64,000 nt of DNA from Candidatus Peregrinibacteria bacterium (GTDB lineage Bacteria; Patescibacteriota; Gracilibacteria; Peribacterales; Peribacteraceae). The stretch covers positions 1 through 64,000 of the forward strand of contig JABGQH010000009.1 in the NCBI GenBank assembly GCA_018648865.1, given 5' to 3'. Under the pieces are notes generated by a model that saw only the letters and a program-made list of their open reading frames with translations, did no database searches and was not told the origin of the DNA. Positions within the stretch are counted from its first letter, which is position 1; each line of letters starts with the position of its first letter. Shown in pieces: positions 40,017 to 49,007 of the stretch. The position numbers were made by a program, and so were the translations under genes.

Positions 40017-40043
40017 CTAGCACTTAATGAATGAGAGTGCTAA
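40017..40043 (-). promoter_or_regulatory. CIRCE-like operator (HrcA-type) upstream of groES
   Basis: Minus strand TTAGCACTC-TCATTCATT-AAGTGCTAG: left arm matches the consensus exactly, 9-nt spacer, right arm 7/9. Confidence 0.85.
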
Positions 40044-40198
40044 TGACCGAAGTATGGTACCAGTCGTTTATTAGATTTGGTATAGAAAAAGCTTCCTTTA
40101 TTAAGAATGTTCAAGCCGAGAATATCTTTATATGGTAGTCAAGTAGAGGAATTAAAATTCTTTGGTATAGTCTTTCACAATCTTTCCCGTTTTTTATT

Positions 40199-41623
40199 AT
40201 GAAGAAATTATCAACTTTATTATTTATATCTGGTTTAACAACTGGAGTATTAGTTACGTCTGCCATTGGACAGGGTGGTTTGGGATCCCTAATTTTTCCA
40301 GACGTACCTGTTGGCTCTTATTATGATGCATCTATTGGCGAAATGGCATCACTTGGTATTATTACAGGATTCGCAGATGGTACATTTAAGCCAAATGATC
40401 CACTAAGCAGAGGCCAAGCAGCTGTTTTAATGAAAAGGCTTAGGGATGAAATAAAAGGCATAACTTCGTCATCTAGTAGCAGATCATCAGTTTCTTCTAG
40501 TTCATCTTCAAGCTCTTCTTCTAGTAGTTCTACTTCTAGTTCTTCTTCTAGTAGTTCAATTCCATCATCTGGGCTGGTTAGATTTACAGCTTCTCAGTAC
40601 AGAGTAAATGAGGATGCAGGCACTGTTACAGTCACTCTTGTGAGGGCAGCTGGCAATAGAGGAGTTGTTACAGTTGATTACACACTTGTTGCAGACTCTG
40701 CTACCGAAGACGAGGATTACGAAAAGCAAGAAGGCACAGTAAGATTTGATTCTGGTGTTACAAGTGCACGATTTGATTTAGCAATTTTAGACGATCAAGA
40801 CCAAGAAGGAGATGAGACATTTAAAATTACTCTAGATAATATTACTGGCGGAGCAGGTAGAACTACTCCAGACGAAGCAACAATATTAATTAATGATGAT
40901 GAAACAGCTAGCAGTAGCTCAAGTTCTTCTGTTGCAGATGGTCCAGAAGAGGGAACATTTAAGTTCTCTGCTTTAGACTTTGCAGCTTCAGAGGAAATTG
41001 ACACAGCAACAATCCGAGTGGTAAGGACAGGTGGAGATACAGGATCTGTTTCTGTTAATTATGGGATGACAAATGGAACTGCAAGATCATCCAATTATAA
41101 TAGTACAAGTGGAGTACTTAATTTCTCAGGAGGAGAAACAGAAAAAACGTTTACTATTACAATTCTGGATAATTCAGATATGGGTGGTAACAAAACAGTA
41201 AACTTATCACTATCTAATCCAACAGGAGGTGCAGAGATTGGCGATTCAACCGCTCTACTAACAATCTATGATGATGAAAATTCATCATTTGGCTCAGGAT
41301 CACTTAAATTGAGTCATACAGAATTCGAGGTTTTAGAAAGTGATGGGGAGGCAATTATTACTATAAAGAGACTAGGGGGAGCAATGGGGGAAGTTTCTGT
41401 TAAGTTTAAAACCATCTCCAATACAGCAACAGCTGGGTCAGATTATGAGAATGTAGATGAAATTATCGTATTTAAAGATGGCGAAGCGTCTAAAACAGTA
41501 ATCATACCTGTATTAAAGGATTTGGTATCAGACGGAGGAGAATCAGTAAATCTAAGACTTCAGGATCCAACAGGTGGTGCGACTATTATTACACCTAGTA
41601 CGGCAATCCTTTATATATATTAG
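40199..41623 (+). CDS. SLH + polyserine linker + Calx-beta repeat surface protein
   Basis: FPDVPVGSYYDASIGEMASLGIITGFADGTFKPNDPLSRGQAAVLM; Ser run; three Calx-beta-like units. Confidence 0.88.
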   Translation: MKKLSTLLFISGLTTGVLVTSAIGQGGLGSLIFPDVPVGSYYDASIGEMASLGIITGFADGTFKPNDPLSRGQAAVLMKRLRDEIKGITSSSSSRSSVSSSSSSSSSSSSSTSSSSSSSSIPSSGLVRFTASQYRVNEDAGTVTVTLVRAAGNRGVVTVDYTLVADSATEDEDYEKQEGTVRFDSGVTSARFDLAILDDQDQEGDETFKITLDNITGGAGRTTPDEATILINDDETASSSSSSSVADGPEEGTFKFSALDFAASEEIDTATIRVVRTGGDTGSVSVNYGMTNGTARSSNYNSTSGVLNFSGGETEKTFTITILDNSDMGGNKTVNLSLSNPTGGAEIGDSTALLTIYDDENSSFGSGSLKLSHTEFEVLESDGEAIITIKRLGGAMGEVSVKFKTISNTATAGSDYENVDEIIVFKDGEASKTVIIPVLKDLVSDGGESVNLRLQDPTGGATIITPSTAILYIY

Positions 41624-41632
41624 TTTGAATAT

Positions 41633-41692
41633 AAAAAGGGGAGAGGCATACAGGGTTAGCCCGCATGCATCTCCCTTTTTTTAGACTCGAGG
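41633..41692. terminator. Bidirectional terminator-like hairpin
   Basis: aaaaaggggagaggcat...atgcatctccctttttt between convergent genes ending at 41623 and 41694. Confidence 0.7.
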
Positions 41693-41693
41693 A

Positions 41694-41903
41694 TTATTCC
41701 TCTGTCTCTTCTTCTGTTTCTTCCTCTGTCTCTTCTTCTGTTACAGTTGGTTCTTCTGTTTCTTCCTCTGTAACTTCTACTACTGCATCTTCTTCCATTA
41801 CAGGTTCTGCATCTGTACCCATAAAGAAGTATGCAAGAGCAACTAGCACAGCAATAACGATAACTGTGATGAATAGTTTGGATTTGCAACACTTAGACGA
41901 CAT
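41694..41903 (-). CDS. Small single-TM protein with Glu/Thr-rich tail
   Basis: MSSKCCKSKLFITVIVIAVLVALAYFFMGTDAEPVMEEDAVVEVTEEETEE... ORF track starts at 41954. Confidence 0.55.
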   Translation of the reverse strand: MSSKCCKSKLFITVIVIAVLVALAYFFMGTDAEPVMEEDAVVEVTEEETEEPTVTEEETEEETEEETEE

Positions 41904-42125
41904 AAATAAAAGGGAAAATGAATAATGTAAGCCGAAGTATAACAAGGAATGCAATCAAAATGCCATACCCTTTTTATTTTAGTGATAATTGCTTCAAATT
42001 TGTATCATCGTATACTCAACATATGCCGATCAGCCTTCGCTCTCACGAGCTTCGGCCGACAAGAGTGGCGGCACGCCGCGAATGCGGGGATGAATACCTC
42101 AATAACTGTTCCTTTTATCTATATT

Positions 42126-42175
42126 GCCGAAGTGGCGGAATTGGTAGACCTGCCTGCCGGCAGGCAGGCGCGCAC
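42126..42175 (+). pseudogene. Partial tRNA-Leu 5' copy interrupted by a 20-bp palindrome
   Basis: gccgaagtggcggaattggtaga + CCTGCCTGCCGGCAGGCAGG + cgcgcac. Deleting the 20 bp restores 30 nt identical to the 5' end of the intact tRNA-Leu at 42229; no 3' half follows. Confidence 0.8.
42149..42168. repeat. 20-bp perfect palindrome CCTGCCTGCCGGCAGGCAGG
   Basis: Self-complementary over 20 nt. Confidence 0.9.
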
Positions 42176-42228
42176 ATCAAATAAATGTGCAATAATTAAC
42201 TCCGATATGTTCTTTCTAAAAAAGTTAT

Positions 42229-42315
42229 GCCGAAGTGGCGGAATTGGTAGACGCGCACGATTCAGGTTCGTGTGAGCGCAAGCTTGTGAGAGTTCGAGTC
42301 TCTCCTTCGGCACCA
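42229..42315 (+). tRNA. tRNA-Leu (CAG), CCA encoded
   Basis: Acceptor gccgaag/cttcggc, anticodon loop ttCAGgt with cacga/tcgtg stem, long variable arm, terminal ACCA. Confidence 0.95.
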
Positions 42316-42364
42316 AAGTTAAATTCGAGTAGATTACAAATGTAAACAATCCATGTCGTGATTT

Positions 42365-44389
42365 TTGTTATGTCTTATGTCATCATGTCCTAGTATGCGA
42401 TTAATAAATAAATTGACCCGCGAACAGTGGGTCCAATGGTTACTATTATGTTTTGTAGTTGTCGCAGTAATGTGGAGAGGCGGAAAAAGCATAGATGTTA
42501 CTTGGGTTTTAACTGGTATTGCAGGAGCTGTTGTATTCTCTTCATTTTTAAGCTTAAAAGAAAAAGCATCAGATCGTATGCCTGCATTTTTGTGGGTAGC
42601 TGTTATGTCATTCCTCGTTTTAACAGTTGTTAGTTATTTTTATTCTTCTGCAAAAAATTATGGTTTTGATGAAGTAATTAGAACAGGGTCTTTATTACTC
42701 TTATTTTTGTGGGCAGTTCGTAAAGCACAGGACTCAGTAGATTTAAGAGAGAATGAAACATGTACGCATTTTATTAGGGTGCTAAGTATCGCAACTCTAA
42801 CTGCATGTGGTATCGGATTAGTCGTTTATACATTTCAGCCTGTTAATAGATTTGTAGGTACATTTTTCGATTTTAGATTCCATACTGATTATTGGCCTAA
42901 TGCTTGGGCAAACTATCTATTGCTTACATGGCCTATTGTTGCTGAGTGGGTATTTAGAAACCCAATAGAATCAAATACAAAATCTCAATACTCAGTAAAC
43001 ATAATTATTAGATCATTAATATTAGGATTTGTTATTGGCTGTTTGTTCCTTAGTTTCTCTAGAGGCGCGATAATTGCATTTGTAGGACAAATAATTCTTT
43101 TGTCTGGGATCTTATATATAAAGAAGCTAGATAAAACTGAGTGGAAGAGAAAAGCAATTAAGGTAGGAATGATTTTTGTTGTTTCTTTATTAGTATTCCA
43201 GTTTGCAAACATTCTTAGGTCAGATGTACATCAAGTATTATCTGTAGGAAAGAAAATTACATTTAGTGCAGATGAAGGTGTTTCATCTGTTTCTGAAAGG
43301 TCCGAGTTTTGGAAACAGTCAATATCCTTAATAAAAGAAGAGCCACTGCTCGGATGGGGCCCATATAGTTTTAGGTTTATTCAGCCTCATTCACAGACAC
43401 AAGTTCTTGCTACATCGGATCATCCTCATAATGTATTTTTGAAAATTGCAGTAGAAAGAGGAGTAATAGCATCGCTTATACTATTAATATTGCTTGGATT
43501 AATTTTATATAAGGGTATCTATTCAGAGGTTAGAAAGGAGAGCCAATCAAATAATTCACTAAATATTTTGATCATTGTTTCTCTTGCTGGAGTTATTTCT
43601 CATAGTTTGATTGATTATAATCTCCAGTTTGTTGGAATTGCGTTACCGTTTTGGTTACTAGTAGGATTTTTGTCTGGGTCATTATTTAATGATTCTAAAT
43701 TTGTAGTACATAGAAAAATTTCTGTGTCTTTGGAGGTCATATTAGTTTCTATACTACTATTTGCTGCCCTATTTGAGGGCGTGTATCTAGTTACCTCATC
43801 TCTAGGTAGGCATGCAGAAGCAAGAGGAGAAGAGAGAATCGCTATGCGTTGGTATCAAAGGTCTAGTAATGAATGGTTCAGTAGGGACCTACATTTAAGT
43901 AGATCCAAAATACTATTTAGTCAGGGCAATCTAACAGAGGCAGAAAGAGCAGCTAGGCAATACATTAAACTGAATAAGAGTGACTATAGATCTTGGAAAC
44001 TATTAGGAGAGATCTATGAGGAGATGGGTGTAGATGATAAGGCTGTATCTTCTTATGAGACTGCGTATCAGTATGGTGTATATAATGATTTAGGAATATT
44101 ACATGGCTTGGTTCGATCTTATCTAGCCTGGAACAGGGCAGAGGAAATTGATGCTAGAAGAGAAGAGTTTGATTCTATAATTTCAGATTTTGCTAATGCT
44201 TTTACTTATAACACTCATTTTGTAAGTCTTTCACCAAATGTTGAGGAATTTGTTTCCCTATGTGAGTTATTTGCTCGTTTGTATCCAGAGGATGCTCCAT
44301 CCTATTTTGTATTAGCTGCTAGAGCAGATCATTATGCAGGCGTAGAAAGAGACAGAATTGATGCGAGGCCTCCAGGATTCTTGTGGTAG
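42365..44389 (+). CDS. O-antigen ligase (Wzy/WaaL-like) family protein with TPR C-terminus
   Basis: Multi-TM; RSEFWKQSISLIKEEPLLGWGPYSFRFIQP...DHPHNVFLKIAVERGVIA; TPR-like C-terminus. Start uncertain (TTG at 42365). Confidence 0.82.
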   Translation: MLCLMSSCPSMRLINKLTREQWVQWLLLCFVVVAVMWRGGKSIDVTWVLTGIAGAVVFSSFLSLKEKASDRMPAFLWVAVMSFLVLTVVSYFYSSAKNYGFDEVIRTGSLLLLFLWAVRKAQDSVDLRENETCTHFIRVLSIATLTACGIGLVVYTFQPVNRFVGTFFDFRFHTDYWPNAWANYLLLTWPIVAEWVFRNPIESNTKSQYSVNIIIRSLILGFVIGCLFLSFSRGAIIAFVGQIILLSGILYIKKLDKTEWKRKAIKVGMIFVVSLLVFQFANILRSDVHQVLSVGKKITFSADEGVSSVSERSEFWKQSISLIKEEPLLGWGPYSFRFIQPHSQTQVLATSDHPHNVFLKIAVERGVIASLILLILLGLILYKGIYSEVRKESQSNNSLNILIIVSLAGVISHSLIDYNLQFVGIALPFWLLVGFLSGSLFNDSKFVVHRKISVSLEVILVSILLFAALFEGVYLVTSSLGRHAEARGEERIAMRWYQRSSNEWFSRDLHLSRSKILFSQGNLTEAERAARQYIKLNKSDYRSWKLLGEIYEEMGVDDKAVSSYETAYQYGVYNDLGILHGLVRSYLAWNRAEEIDARREEFDSIISDFANAFTYNTHFVSLSPNVEEFVSLCELFARLYPEDAPSYFVLAARADHYAGVERDRIDARPPGFLW

Positions 44390-44391
44390 TT

Positions 44392-44443
44392 TTGTATTAC
44401 AATGTATTACAAAGGTGATGAAATGTAATACAATGTAATACAA
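44392..44443. repeat. Inverted repeat, 20-nt arms with one mismatch, 12-nt loop
   Basis: TTGTATTACAATGTATTACA...TGTAATACAATGTAATACAA followed by ttttaatt; possible terminator. Confidence 0.8.
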
Positions 44444-44455
44444 TTTTAATTAATT

Positions 44456-44461
44456 TATAAT
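44456..44461 (+). promoter_or_regulatory. Leaderless-type -10 (TATAAT, 6 nt before ATG 44468)
   Basis: TATAAT-tcatat-ATG. Confidence 0.6.
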
Positions 44462-44467
44462 TCATAT

Positions 44468-44992
44468 ATGAATAATATCTCATCACTAATGGTAATAAGT
44501 CTATTTGCACCACTTTGCCTGCTAACATCCTGTAAAGAAGAAAAGGTATCTATACAGAAGCCAGATAATCTAGAAACTCATAGCCAGCCAATGCCAACAG
44601 GGGGAGTAGTAGTAGATGATAGATTTGGAAAAGAAGTTTGGTTTGCATATGGTTCAATAAATGGAGAAGGGGACACAAGCGCAAATGGAGTATTGCAGGC
44701 ACATTATTTTGAAGATGGCTCTTATGCTCAAGAAATGCAATTAAATATACAAAGACCAGAGGATGGCAGTTTCTTTGAGGCTTGGTTAATTAATCCAGAT
44801 ACAGGTGATTTAATTAGTGCTGGGCATCTGCATACAATGTTTGGAGACGTGCGTCACGCCAACCAATTTACAAGTGATATAGATTATAGGTCCTATACTA
44901 TTGTTCATGTTACAAAAGAATTGGATGACGGTGATCCAAAGCCATCTGATATTTTAGTAGCAAAAGGAACACTTAAGCCCGTAGAACGCTAA
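44468..44992 (+). CDS. Putative lipoprotein, anti-sigma-K-like C-terminus
   Basis: Lipobox-like FAPLCLLTSC; DGSFFEAWLINPDTGDLISAGHL. TATAAT 6 nt upstream of ATG. Confidence 0.55.
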   Translation: MNNISSLMVISLFAPLCLLTSCKEEKVSIQKPDNLETHSQPMPTGGVVVDDRFGKEVWFAYGSINGEGDTSANGVLQAHYFEDGSYAQEMQLNIQRPEDGSFFEAWLINPDTGDLISAGHLHTMFGDVRHANQFTSDIDYRSYTIVHVTKELDDGDPKPSDILVAKGTLKPVER

Positions 44993-45496
44993 GCGTCTTG
45001 GCTATTAGTGATAAATTTTATTTGCTCGTTGTTTCTTCCTCTTCAGATTTTACTCTCTAGGGACTAAAGAGTTGGAAGGCTCATCACCATACTTAATGTA
45101 AGGAAGGCAATGAGGAACGCGTGCATTAGCACTACATTGGAAGAAACACGTTGTGTGAAGTGTTTCACGTTACTTATCATACGGGACGGGGGGCAAGCAG
45201 AGCAGTGTACGGAATAGGCACTTGTTGTCTAGTAAGAAGTGATTAATTCCATTATATGAACAAACTCTTTGTTCAATGTCATACTTTATGGCTATAGCTA
45301 GCCAAATAGGAATAGTTTCATAGTTTAATTTAAGAAGGAAAATAGTTGTATAAAAAATGTATACACAAATGTCTAAAAAACAGCATAATCCGCTTTAAAT
45401 GGTCACTTACTCAATTAGATCTCAAATAAAAATCATATATTTCATTTAGTAATTTGCAATCTTGTATGGCATCTAGTTACATGCTTATATATAAAT

Positions 45497-46195
45497 ATGA
45501 AACCTCTAAAATATTTTGATGTTGTAGTCTCTTTCTTTGTAGCAGCCTTGCTAATTAGCAACATTTCATCTTCTGCAAAGATTGTTGATTGGGGTTTCTC
45601 TATTTTCGGCTTAAGGCTAGCGTTTGATGCAGGAACATTGCTGTTTCCTATTAGTTATATATTTGGAGACATCCTTACAGAAGTATATGGGTATCAAAAA
45701 GCACGCAGAGCTATTTGGATCGGATTTTTCATGAGCGCAATTATGAGTGGCTACTTCTTGTTAGTTCAAAAAATGCCAGGAGAAGAGCAATGGCTGCTGT
45801 ATGCAGGTAATGATGCATATTCCTCAATACTAGGTGGTGTGAGTACTGGGGGGATCGTTATTGCAAGTTTATGTGCATACTTGTTTGGTGAGCTAAGCAA
45901 CTCTGTAATTTTGGCTAAGATGAAAGTACTAATGAATGGCAGATATTTGTGGATGAGGACTATTGGATCTACTTTGATTGGTCAGATTATTGATTCTGTA
46001 ATTTTTGTAACTATTGCCTGTTTATTAGGTGTTTTCCCATGGGAAATAGCTGTGAGTCTGATTATCGCAAATTACATTTTCAAAGTTTCGATAGAAGTCT
46101 TATTCACGCCATTAACGTATAAGATTGTTGATTTCCTTAAAAAGGAAGAGGGATTAGACTATTTTGACACAAATACTAAATTCTCGATCGTTTGA
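45497..46195 (+). CDS. Queuosine precursor transporter (YhhQ/VUT family)
   Basis: LLISNISSSAKIVDWGFSIFGLRLAFDAGTLLFPISYIFGDILTEVYGYQKARRAIWIGF. Confidence 0.9.
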   Translation: MKPLKYFDVVVSFFVAALLISNISSSAKIVDWGFSIFGLRLAFDAGTLLFPISYIFGDILTEVYGYQKARRAIWIGFFMSAIMSGYFLLVQKMPGEEQWLLYAGNDAYSSILGGVSTGGIVIASLCAYLFGELSNSVILAKMKVLMNGRYLWMRTIGSTLIGQIIDSVIFVTIACLLGVFPWEIAVSLIIANYIFKVSIEVLFTPLTYKIVDFLKKEEGLDYFDTNTKFSIV

Positions 46196-46202
46196 TAATA
46201 AA

Positions 46203-47045
46203 CTATTTGGATTCCTCTGGCATCACACCAAAGATGTGCAAGTAAACTGAGGATCGCAATTCATCATCAATTGGTCCAATTACACTAAGCCTTTCAATAA
46301 CTCTTTTTAATTCCATCGCATGCATTTCTGCAATTTTATCCTCTTTTTCTAGCTGTAATTGTTTTTCTACCTCTGGATTAACTTTATTAAGATATTGATT
46401 AGATCTTGCTTTGCTTAATGATCGTTTAACAGAATTTGATCTTTTACTCTTATCATTTTGGTATCTACTGATTTTATTTTCCAAATATCCATTTCTAAGA
46501 CTATTTTTATCATTTAAATTTGAATGAATCTCAGACATAACATTTTTAGATCTTTGCTCTTTAATTTGTCTAACACTTATTCTTTTTCTGTGTAAGAAAC
46601 TTGTTCTGCTTTGTGTTCGAGATTTTTTTAATGCTTCCCACTGGTTTCTCCATGCCATTTCTTTTTCCTTCAATGCTGCTTCTTTTTCTTCTCTTTGAAT
46701 AGCGAAGAGAGATTTAGCATTACTCATCATTCTTTGACGAGCTCTTAACTGAATCTTATTTTTTAAAGAATGCAATAGTGGTAATTGGCTTAGCAGATCG
46801 TTTTCTTCTTGTATTCTACTTTCTACCCAAGCTTTTAAATCTTCTCTTTCTTTCATTATATCTTTTTGAATTTCTTTTAGTGCAGCAAAGGACCTTGCAT
46901 ATTCATTTTCTTGTACGTCTCTTTGTTGATTAATTGTTTGAATATTTTCACTTAATACATTTATATCAACTTCTGATGCACTTGCTAGGCAAGGCAAGAT
47001 TATTACTGCTGTAACCAATGTATAGATAGATAATGAATGTTTCAT
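46203..47045 (-). CDS. Secreted coiled-coil protein
   Basis: MKHSLSIYTLVTAVIILPCLASASE signal peptide then charged coiled coil. ORF track starts at 47159. Confidence 0.5.
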   Translation of the reverse strand: MKHSLSIYTLVTAVIILPCLASASEVDINVLSENIQTINQQRDVQENEYARSFAALKEIQKDIMKEREDLKAWVESRIQEENDLLSQLPLLHSLKNKIQLRARQRMMSNAKSLFAIQREEKEAALKEKEMAWRNQWEALKKSRTQSRTSFLHRKRISVRQIKEQRSKNVMSEIHSNLNDKNSLRNGYLENKISRYQNDKSKRSNSVKRSLSKARSNQYLNKVNPEVEKQLQLEKEDKIAEMHAMELKRVIERLSVIGPIDDELRSSVYLHIFGVMPEESK

Positions 47046-47198
47046 AGTATTTGGAGAAAGTTGTGACAGGAGTGGCAGAATACAGAATGGTATAATGATG
47101 TCAAATATTCTGCTCAAATGGACAAAACAAAATAATGATTTTGTAATAAATATCAGCATTTCACTTATGTGATATTTAGTGTGTATAATATTTTGTAT

Positions 47199-47978
47199 AT
47201 GAAGTTAAAGTGGTTTTCAGTATGTATTTGTTTGGCATTTGCAACTCCAATTGTTGCATCTGCTGCATTTTCACTTCCTCCAAACGATGGGTATCTTACA
47301 GATGATGCCTCTCTTATAGATGCTACGCAGGAGCAGGTTATAGAAAGTGCCCTATCCGGATTAGCAGATCAAACTGGCCAGTTTATTGTTGTGTTCTTTA
47401 TAGAGAGCTTACTTGGTTATGATGTTGACGATATAACAGATCAAGTTAGAGAAGAGTGGGATTTACCATCAAATAGTGTTTTGTTACTTTTCTCATACAG
47501 CGATAGAATCGCTAATGTTTCAACTGACTTTCAACTAAGTACTATTTTTAGTGATCAGGTAAGAAATGGAATTGTGGAGAAAGATATTATGCCTAGTGTA
47601 AGGGAAGGAAAATACAACAAAGCTATTTTGAGTGGTGTAGAGAGCATCATGAATCACATAACTGGGAAGTACACTGAAGAGAGGTATTACACTGGCCTTG
47701 AGTCGAGTAAGTCATTGGCTGTTACATTGCTTTATGCAATTGTCTTCTTATTTGCTTTGTCTTGGTTGCTTGGAACAATTGCTATATTCACATTCAATAG
47801 AAGGTATTCAATCGCAGGTACTTTAATAGGTCCAATTGTTGGTGTCATACTATTACAGAAACATGGAATGTGGCTTAGTATCCCACCATTCTTGCTACTG
47901 GGGGTGCTGTCTGATTATTTTGTTTTCAAATTATATAAATCCTGTGTTCCAAAAAGAAGAAGGAAGAGATCAAAGTAA
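47199..47978 (+). CDS. TPM-domain (YgcG-like) membrane protein
   Basis: Signal peptide; LPPNDGYLTDDASLIDATQEQVIESALSGLADQTGQFIVVFF; two C-terminal TMs. ORF track starts at 47169. Confidence 0.75.
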   Translation: MKLKWFSVCICLAFATPIVASAAFSLPPNDGYLTDDASLIDATQEQVIESALSGLADQTGQFIVVFFIESLLGYDVDDITDQVREEWDLPSNSVLLLFSYSDRIANVSTDFQLSTIFSDQVRNGIVEKDIMPSVREGKYNKAILSGVESIMNHITGKYTEERYYTGLESSKSLAVTLLYAIVFLFALSWLLGTIAIFTFNRRYSIAGTLIGPIVGVILLQKHGMWLSIPPFLLLGVLSDYFVFKLYKSCVPKRRRKRSK

Positions 47979-47998
47979 TTCTTTGCTAGAATATATGT

Positions 47999-48934
47999 AT
48001 GAACTCAATTCTGTTTGCATACTTTCTTCATCATTTTAATCTAGGTCAGCAGAACAATTCTTTGGCAGCTGCTCAGACTCAAAACGTTGTTAGTACAACG
48101 AATGCAGTTCTTTCTGTAGAACATGAGCAGGCTACTGTTAGGTCATTTCCTCGTGGCTCTACTAGGATTCCGTTTTTAAATTTAAGTTTAAAAACATCTT
48201 GTGATGAAGACGTGATTTTAGATGGGATTACTGTACGTCATAGGGGGTTAGGGAGTGCACAGGATATTAGTTCTGTATATTTACTAGCTGATAATAGGAG
48301 AATAACAAGGGGACGAACTGTTCCAAAAGATGGAGAAGTGCACTTTAATATTCGCAATATTGTTATTAAAGCATGTTCAACTAAGCTAATTACTGTTGCA
48401 GCAGATATTTCTGCAGATGCAGCTATAGATTCGCAGCATGGGTTTTATATTGATGATGCTAAGGATGTCTCGACAAATTCAAATGTCTACCTTTCCGCCA
48501 GACCTGATTTGAAACAAAACAATGTCTATAGGACAGCTACAAAGAAAGCAGGGACTATCAATGTTACCTATGCGAACATTTCAAGCAGGATCAAGTACGG
48601 ATTGCGCAGAAAGGTAATGAGATTTCTACTTAAAGCAGACTCCGTTTCTAATCATAAAATTTCTGCAATTACGATTAGTAATCGCGGAAGTGCTAAAGAT
48701 GATAATTTGAAAAATATATTTATAGAAACAGGAACGCAGGTAATTACTCCTGTTGTTAGCCAAATGAATGGTGATTCAATTGATTTGATTTTTGATCCTC
48801 CTTTTATCTTAAACAAAAACCAAGAAAGATTGTTTTCTGTTAGAGCAGACGTAATGGCAAAGAGATCAAGAACCGTGCAGCTAATTATAGAAGAACCGAG
48901 TGATATAATTTCTATACCTGTTAGTGGAAGATAA
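47999..48934 (+). CDS. Hypothetical beta-rich protein
   Basis: Intact ORF; TAGAAT 6 nt upstream of ATG with upstream TG. Confidence 0.55.
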   Translation: MNSILFAYFLHHFNLGQQNNSLAAAQTQNVVSTTNAVLSVEHEQATVRSFPRGSTRIPFLNLSLKTSCDEDVILDGITVRHRGLGSAQDISSVYLLADNRRITRGRTVPKDGEVHFNIRNIVIKACSTKLITVAADISADAAIDSQHGFYIDDAKDVSTNSNVYLSARPDLKQNNVYRTATKKAGTINVTYANISSRIKYGLRRKVMRFLLKADSVSNHKISAITISNRGSAKDDNLKNIFIETGTQVITPVVSQMNGDSIDLIFDPPFILNKNQERLFSVRADVMAKRSRTVQLIIEEPSDIISIPVSGR

Positions 48935-49007
48935 ATATTGTCTTTACTGTGAACAATTCGTAATTATGCTCTGGTGCCATATCTAAACTGTACGTTCTAT
49001 TAAAGTC

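Noticed and set aside
40470-40565. Possible CRISPR or minisatellite in the TCT/AGT-rich stretch
   Set aside because: Encodes the polyserine linker of the Calx-beta protein; no spacer-repeat structure.
41918-42349. ORFs across the tRNA-Leu region
   Set aside because: They overlap the intact tRNA and its partial copy; translations such as LPAGRQA come from the palindrome.
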